Shown piece by piece: positions 56,732 to 58,009 of a DNA stretch of 58,009 nucleotides. Position 1 is the stretch's first letter. Every line of letters begins with the position of its first letter. Under the pieces are notes generated by a model. It was not told where the DNA came from, did not search any database, and worked only from the letters and a program-made list of their open reading frames with translations. Made by a program: the position numbers and the translations under genes. This stretch comes from Clostridia bacterium (GTDB taxonomy: Bacteria; Bacillota; Clostridia; Oscillospirales; Acutalibacteraceae): contig JAGBHV010000050.1 in the NCBI GenBank assembly GCA_017935325.1, positions 1 through 58,009 on the forward strand. The letters run 5' to 3'.

Positions 56732-57424
56732 TTATTTTGTCAAAGTTTGCTTGTAAGCTGTTCCGTATTTTGAAAAAGACCTGGGGAAAATTTTACATTC
56801 ATCAAGTGCATGTGAAAGCCATACAGGCATTGCACCGCCTGTTTTGATTTCCATAATTATCACGTCGTCGGGCAGGATTTTAGTGCCTGAGTCGCCTGAA
56901 TCAAGTTCAAGGTCAGTTGTGCGGTATCGTACTTCTGAATCAAAAGTGATTCTGAGCCCCGGAATATCTTCTGCAAAATATGCCATTCTTCTGTAGGCTA
57001 CAAGCATTTTAGGTTTTGGGTGATTATAAAAATTCATTGCGTAATCTATTTCACGCATTATCTGTGAATCAAACGGTTTTTGGAGAGTGAAAATGTAATC
57101 CATCGCTTCTTCAAGCGGTAAGGCAACCCTTCTCTTGTAAACAACACCGTTTAATTTTTTCTTGATTTCAAGAAATATTCTGTCTTTTTTCTGCGGTGTT
57201 CCGTAGCTTCGTAAGCGTAATTTTTCCTTGTATGCTTTAGTGTCAATGGAATTACGGATAAGGAGGTTGTCGGGAGTGTCGAGGTACAGACTGCAGATTG
57301 TACTTTCTCCGTGGTCGTCAGGCTTTACAAGATGACCGATTTTTTTCATCAGCATATTTACTTGCTGCGGCGACAGAAAATACTTTTTTTCGACACGCTT
57401 GAAAATAAAAATATCAGAAGACAA
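56732..57424 (-). CDS. VTC-domain polyphosphate polymerase-like protein
   Basis: Protein of 230 residues forming a TTM-tunnel fold of the VTC family. Visible active-site positions are RVEKKYFL at the N-terminus, STICSLYLDTPDN, KEKLRLRSYG, FLEIKKKLNGVVYKRR and the late MEIKTGGAMPVWL, giving the basic lining and metal-binding glutamates. VTC4-type enzymes make polyphosphate from ATP. The start is a TTG at 57424, seven bases after GAGGGGG; the outer ATG at 57475 has no ribosome binding site. It heads the VTC-DUF4956-DUF4353 unit. Confidence 0.87.
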   Translation of the reverse strand: MSSDIFIFKRVEKKYFLSPQQVNMLMKKIGHLVKPDDHGESTICSLYLDTPDNLLIRNSIDTKAYKEKLRLRSYGTPQKKDRIFLEIKKKLNGVVYKRRVALPLEEAMDYIFTLQKPFDSQIMREIDYAMNFYNHPKPKMLVAYRRMAYFAEDIPGLRITFDSEVRYRTTDLELDSGDSGTKILPDDVIIMEIKTGGAMPVWLSHALDECKIFPRSFSKYGTAYKQTLTK

Positions 57425-57529
57425 ATTCACACCCCCTCGGAAAAGTAATAATAAACGCAAGAAATTGAATTGCATTTGTGAAAAATTAAATAAAATGTAA
57501 ATATTATTTGATATTGATGTGGATTTTCC

Positions 57530-57558
57530 TTGACAAGATGAAATATTTGATTTATAAT
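57530..57558 (+). promoter_or_regulatory. Consensus SigA promoter of tRNA-Leu
   Basis: TTGACA (57530-57535), 17-bp spacer, TATAAT (57553-57558), both perfect; 54 bp upstream of the mature tRNA 5' end. Confidence 0.92.
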
Positions 57559-57612
57559 ATTTCCTGTTAATATTTCAGTCGCAACTGAATATTAATTAAA
57601 GTAAACACCTTT

Positions 57613-57699
57613 GCCGGTGTGGCGGAATAGGCAGACGCAAGGGACTTAAAATCCCTCGGTGGCAACATCGTACCGGTTCAAGTCCGGTCACCGGCACCA
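57613..57699 (+). tRNA. tRNA-Leu (anticodon UAA)
   Basis: Class II tRNA of 87 nt including encoded CCA. Acceptor stem GCCGGTG / CACCGGC, anticodon stem AGGGA / TCCCT around loop CTTAAAA (anticodon TAA), long variable arm CGGTGGCAACATCG and T-arm ACCGG-TTCAAGT-CCGGT all pair. It reads UUA (and UUG by wobble). Its last 22 nt are repeated twice downstream. Confidence 0.97.
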
Positions 57700-58009
57700 G
57701 AAACAAGTGAGATGCTAACGCGTTTTGCTTGTTTTTTGTTTTTATATAAAAATGCGAAGGACTTGAACCGCCATCGGCGAAGCCGATTATAATCGTTGCC
57801 GTGACGGCAAGCGAAGCGAACGCCGTCAAGTCCGGTCACCGGCACCAGAAACAAGTGAGATGCTAACGCGTTTTGCTTGTTTTTTGTTTTTATATAAAAA
57901 TACGAAGGACTTGAACCGCCATCGGCGAAGCCGATTATAATCGTTGCCGTGACGGCAAGCGAAGCGAACGCCGTCAAGTCCGGTCACCGGCACCAGAAAC
58001 AAGTGAGAT
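57678..58009 (+). repeat. 148-bp tandem repeat carrying the tRNA-Leu 3' end (two full units, third cut)
   Basis: Units at 57678-57825, 57826-57973 and 57974-58009 (window edge). The first two differ at a single base (57754 G versus 57902 A). Each unit starts with the last 22 nt of tRNA-Leu including CCA, then the terminator-like AAACAAG..CTTGTTTTTTG, then GGACTTGAACCG, an inverted copy of the T-arm (RC of 57674-57685). GC-rich hairpins follow (ATCGGC/GCCGAT; TTGCCGT/ACGGCAA). Only the first unit belongs to a complete tRNA. Confidence 0.92.
57701..57736 (+). terminator. Probable terminator of tRNA-Leu
   Basis: AAACAAG (57701-57707) / CTTGTTT (57728-57734) followed by TT and further T-rich sequence. 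Repeated with the 148-bp unit at 57849 and, cut, at 57997. Confidence 0.65.

Noticed and set aside
57596-57977. Two antisense reading frames of 77 and 99 codons across tRNA-Leu and the tandem repeat
   Set aside because: They are the reverse complement of the tRNA (the well-known VTGLEPVR-type artefact) and repeat with the 148-bp unit; no ribosome binding site.
57678-58009. CRISPR array
   Set aside because: The repeat unit is 148 bp with no unique spacers and contains tRNA sequence; no cas genes are present.

Overview
The window looks like chromosomal DNA from an AT-rich, strictly anaerobic member of the Clostridia, most likely an Oscillospiraceae/Ruminococcaceae-type gut or rumen bacterium. 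Pointers are a spo0A-like gene, a flavodiiron protein with its rubredoxin, two different rubrerythrins with a PerR-type regulator, BspA-like surface proteins, consensus SigA promoters with 17-bp spacers and strong AGGAGG ribosome binding sites. No phage, transposase or CRISPR locus is visible. The species cannot be named from the sequence alone.

Layout. 1-6.7 kb: a truncated dispersed repeat, the fprA-rubredoxin oxygen-reduction operon, a VTT membrane protein with a GH130 mannoside phosphorylase-like enzyme, and a convergent GH38 alpha-mannosidase. 6.7-17 kb: a large BspA-like secreted protein, pyrophosphatase, an odd phosphoribosyltransferase-like protein, two related PepSY proteins, the perR-reverse rubrerythrin operon with a Per box, and an XRE regulator divergent from a PPC-repeat secreted protein. 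17-24.4 kb: a GHL10 lipoprotein, DUF2079 and PF06541 membrane proteins, birA, a MATE exporter and an NhaD/ArsB-type antiporter whose leader folds like a terminator-controlled riboswitch. 24.4-30.2 kb: ymfF-ymfH-lgt-folD, then rplU-prp-rpmA behind an L21 leader, then a tiny cysteine-rich protein. 30.2-36.8 kb (minus strand): rubrerythrin, tadA, CPBP protease, a lipoprotein, a degenerate M28-like protein, trpS and an aminotransferase. 36.9-42.9 kb (plus strand): an unknown protein, ddl, DUF1934, argS, a GlmU-like protein with a decayed uridylyltransferase half, and pth. 42.9-45 kb (minus): DUF559, a PNPOx-like protein and galM. 45-52.6 kb (plus): a five-gene FHA-SEDS-PBP-ABC operon. 52.6-54.2 kb: a hairpin-rich intergenic island, a 38-residue peptide gene and spo0A. 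54.2-57.4 kb (minus): a VTC-DUF4956-DUF4353 cassette. The right edge holds tRNA-Leu(UAA) followed by a 148-bp tandem repeat that carries copies of the tRNA 3' end.

How the genes fit together. One theme is defence against O2 and peroxide in an anaerobe (fprA, rubredoxin, two rubrerythrins, perR). A second is envelope construction (ddl, GlmU acetyltransferase, SEDS/PBP, FtsX-like ABC permease, lgt, lipoproteins). A third is surface carbohydrate or host interaction (GH130, GH38, GHL10, BspA-like, PPC and DUF4353 proteins). Translation genes (argS, trpS, pth, tadA, rplU, rpmA, tRNA-Leu) are scattered among them.

The least explained parts are the antiporter leader, the tRNA-tail tandem repeat, the hairpin island beside spo0A with its small peptide, the GlmU pseudoenzyme and the VTC cassette. 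Several start codons were moved from the longest-ORF choice because a strong ribosome binding site, or a terminator of the preceding gene, decides them.
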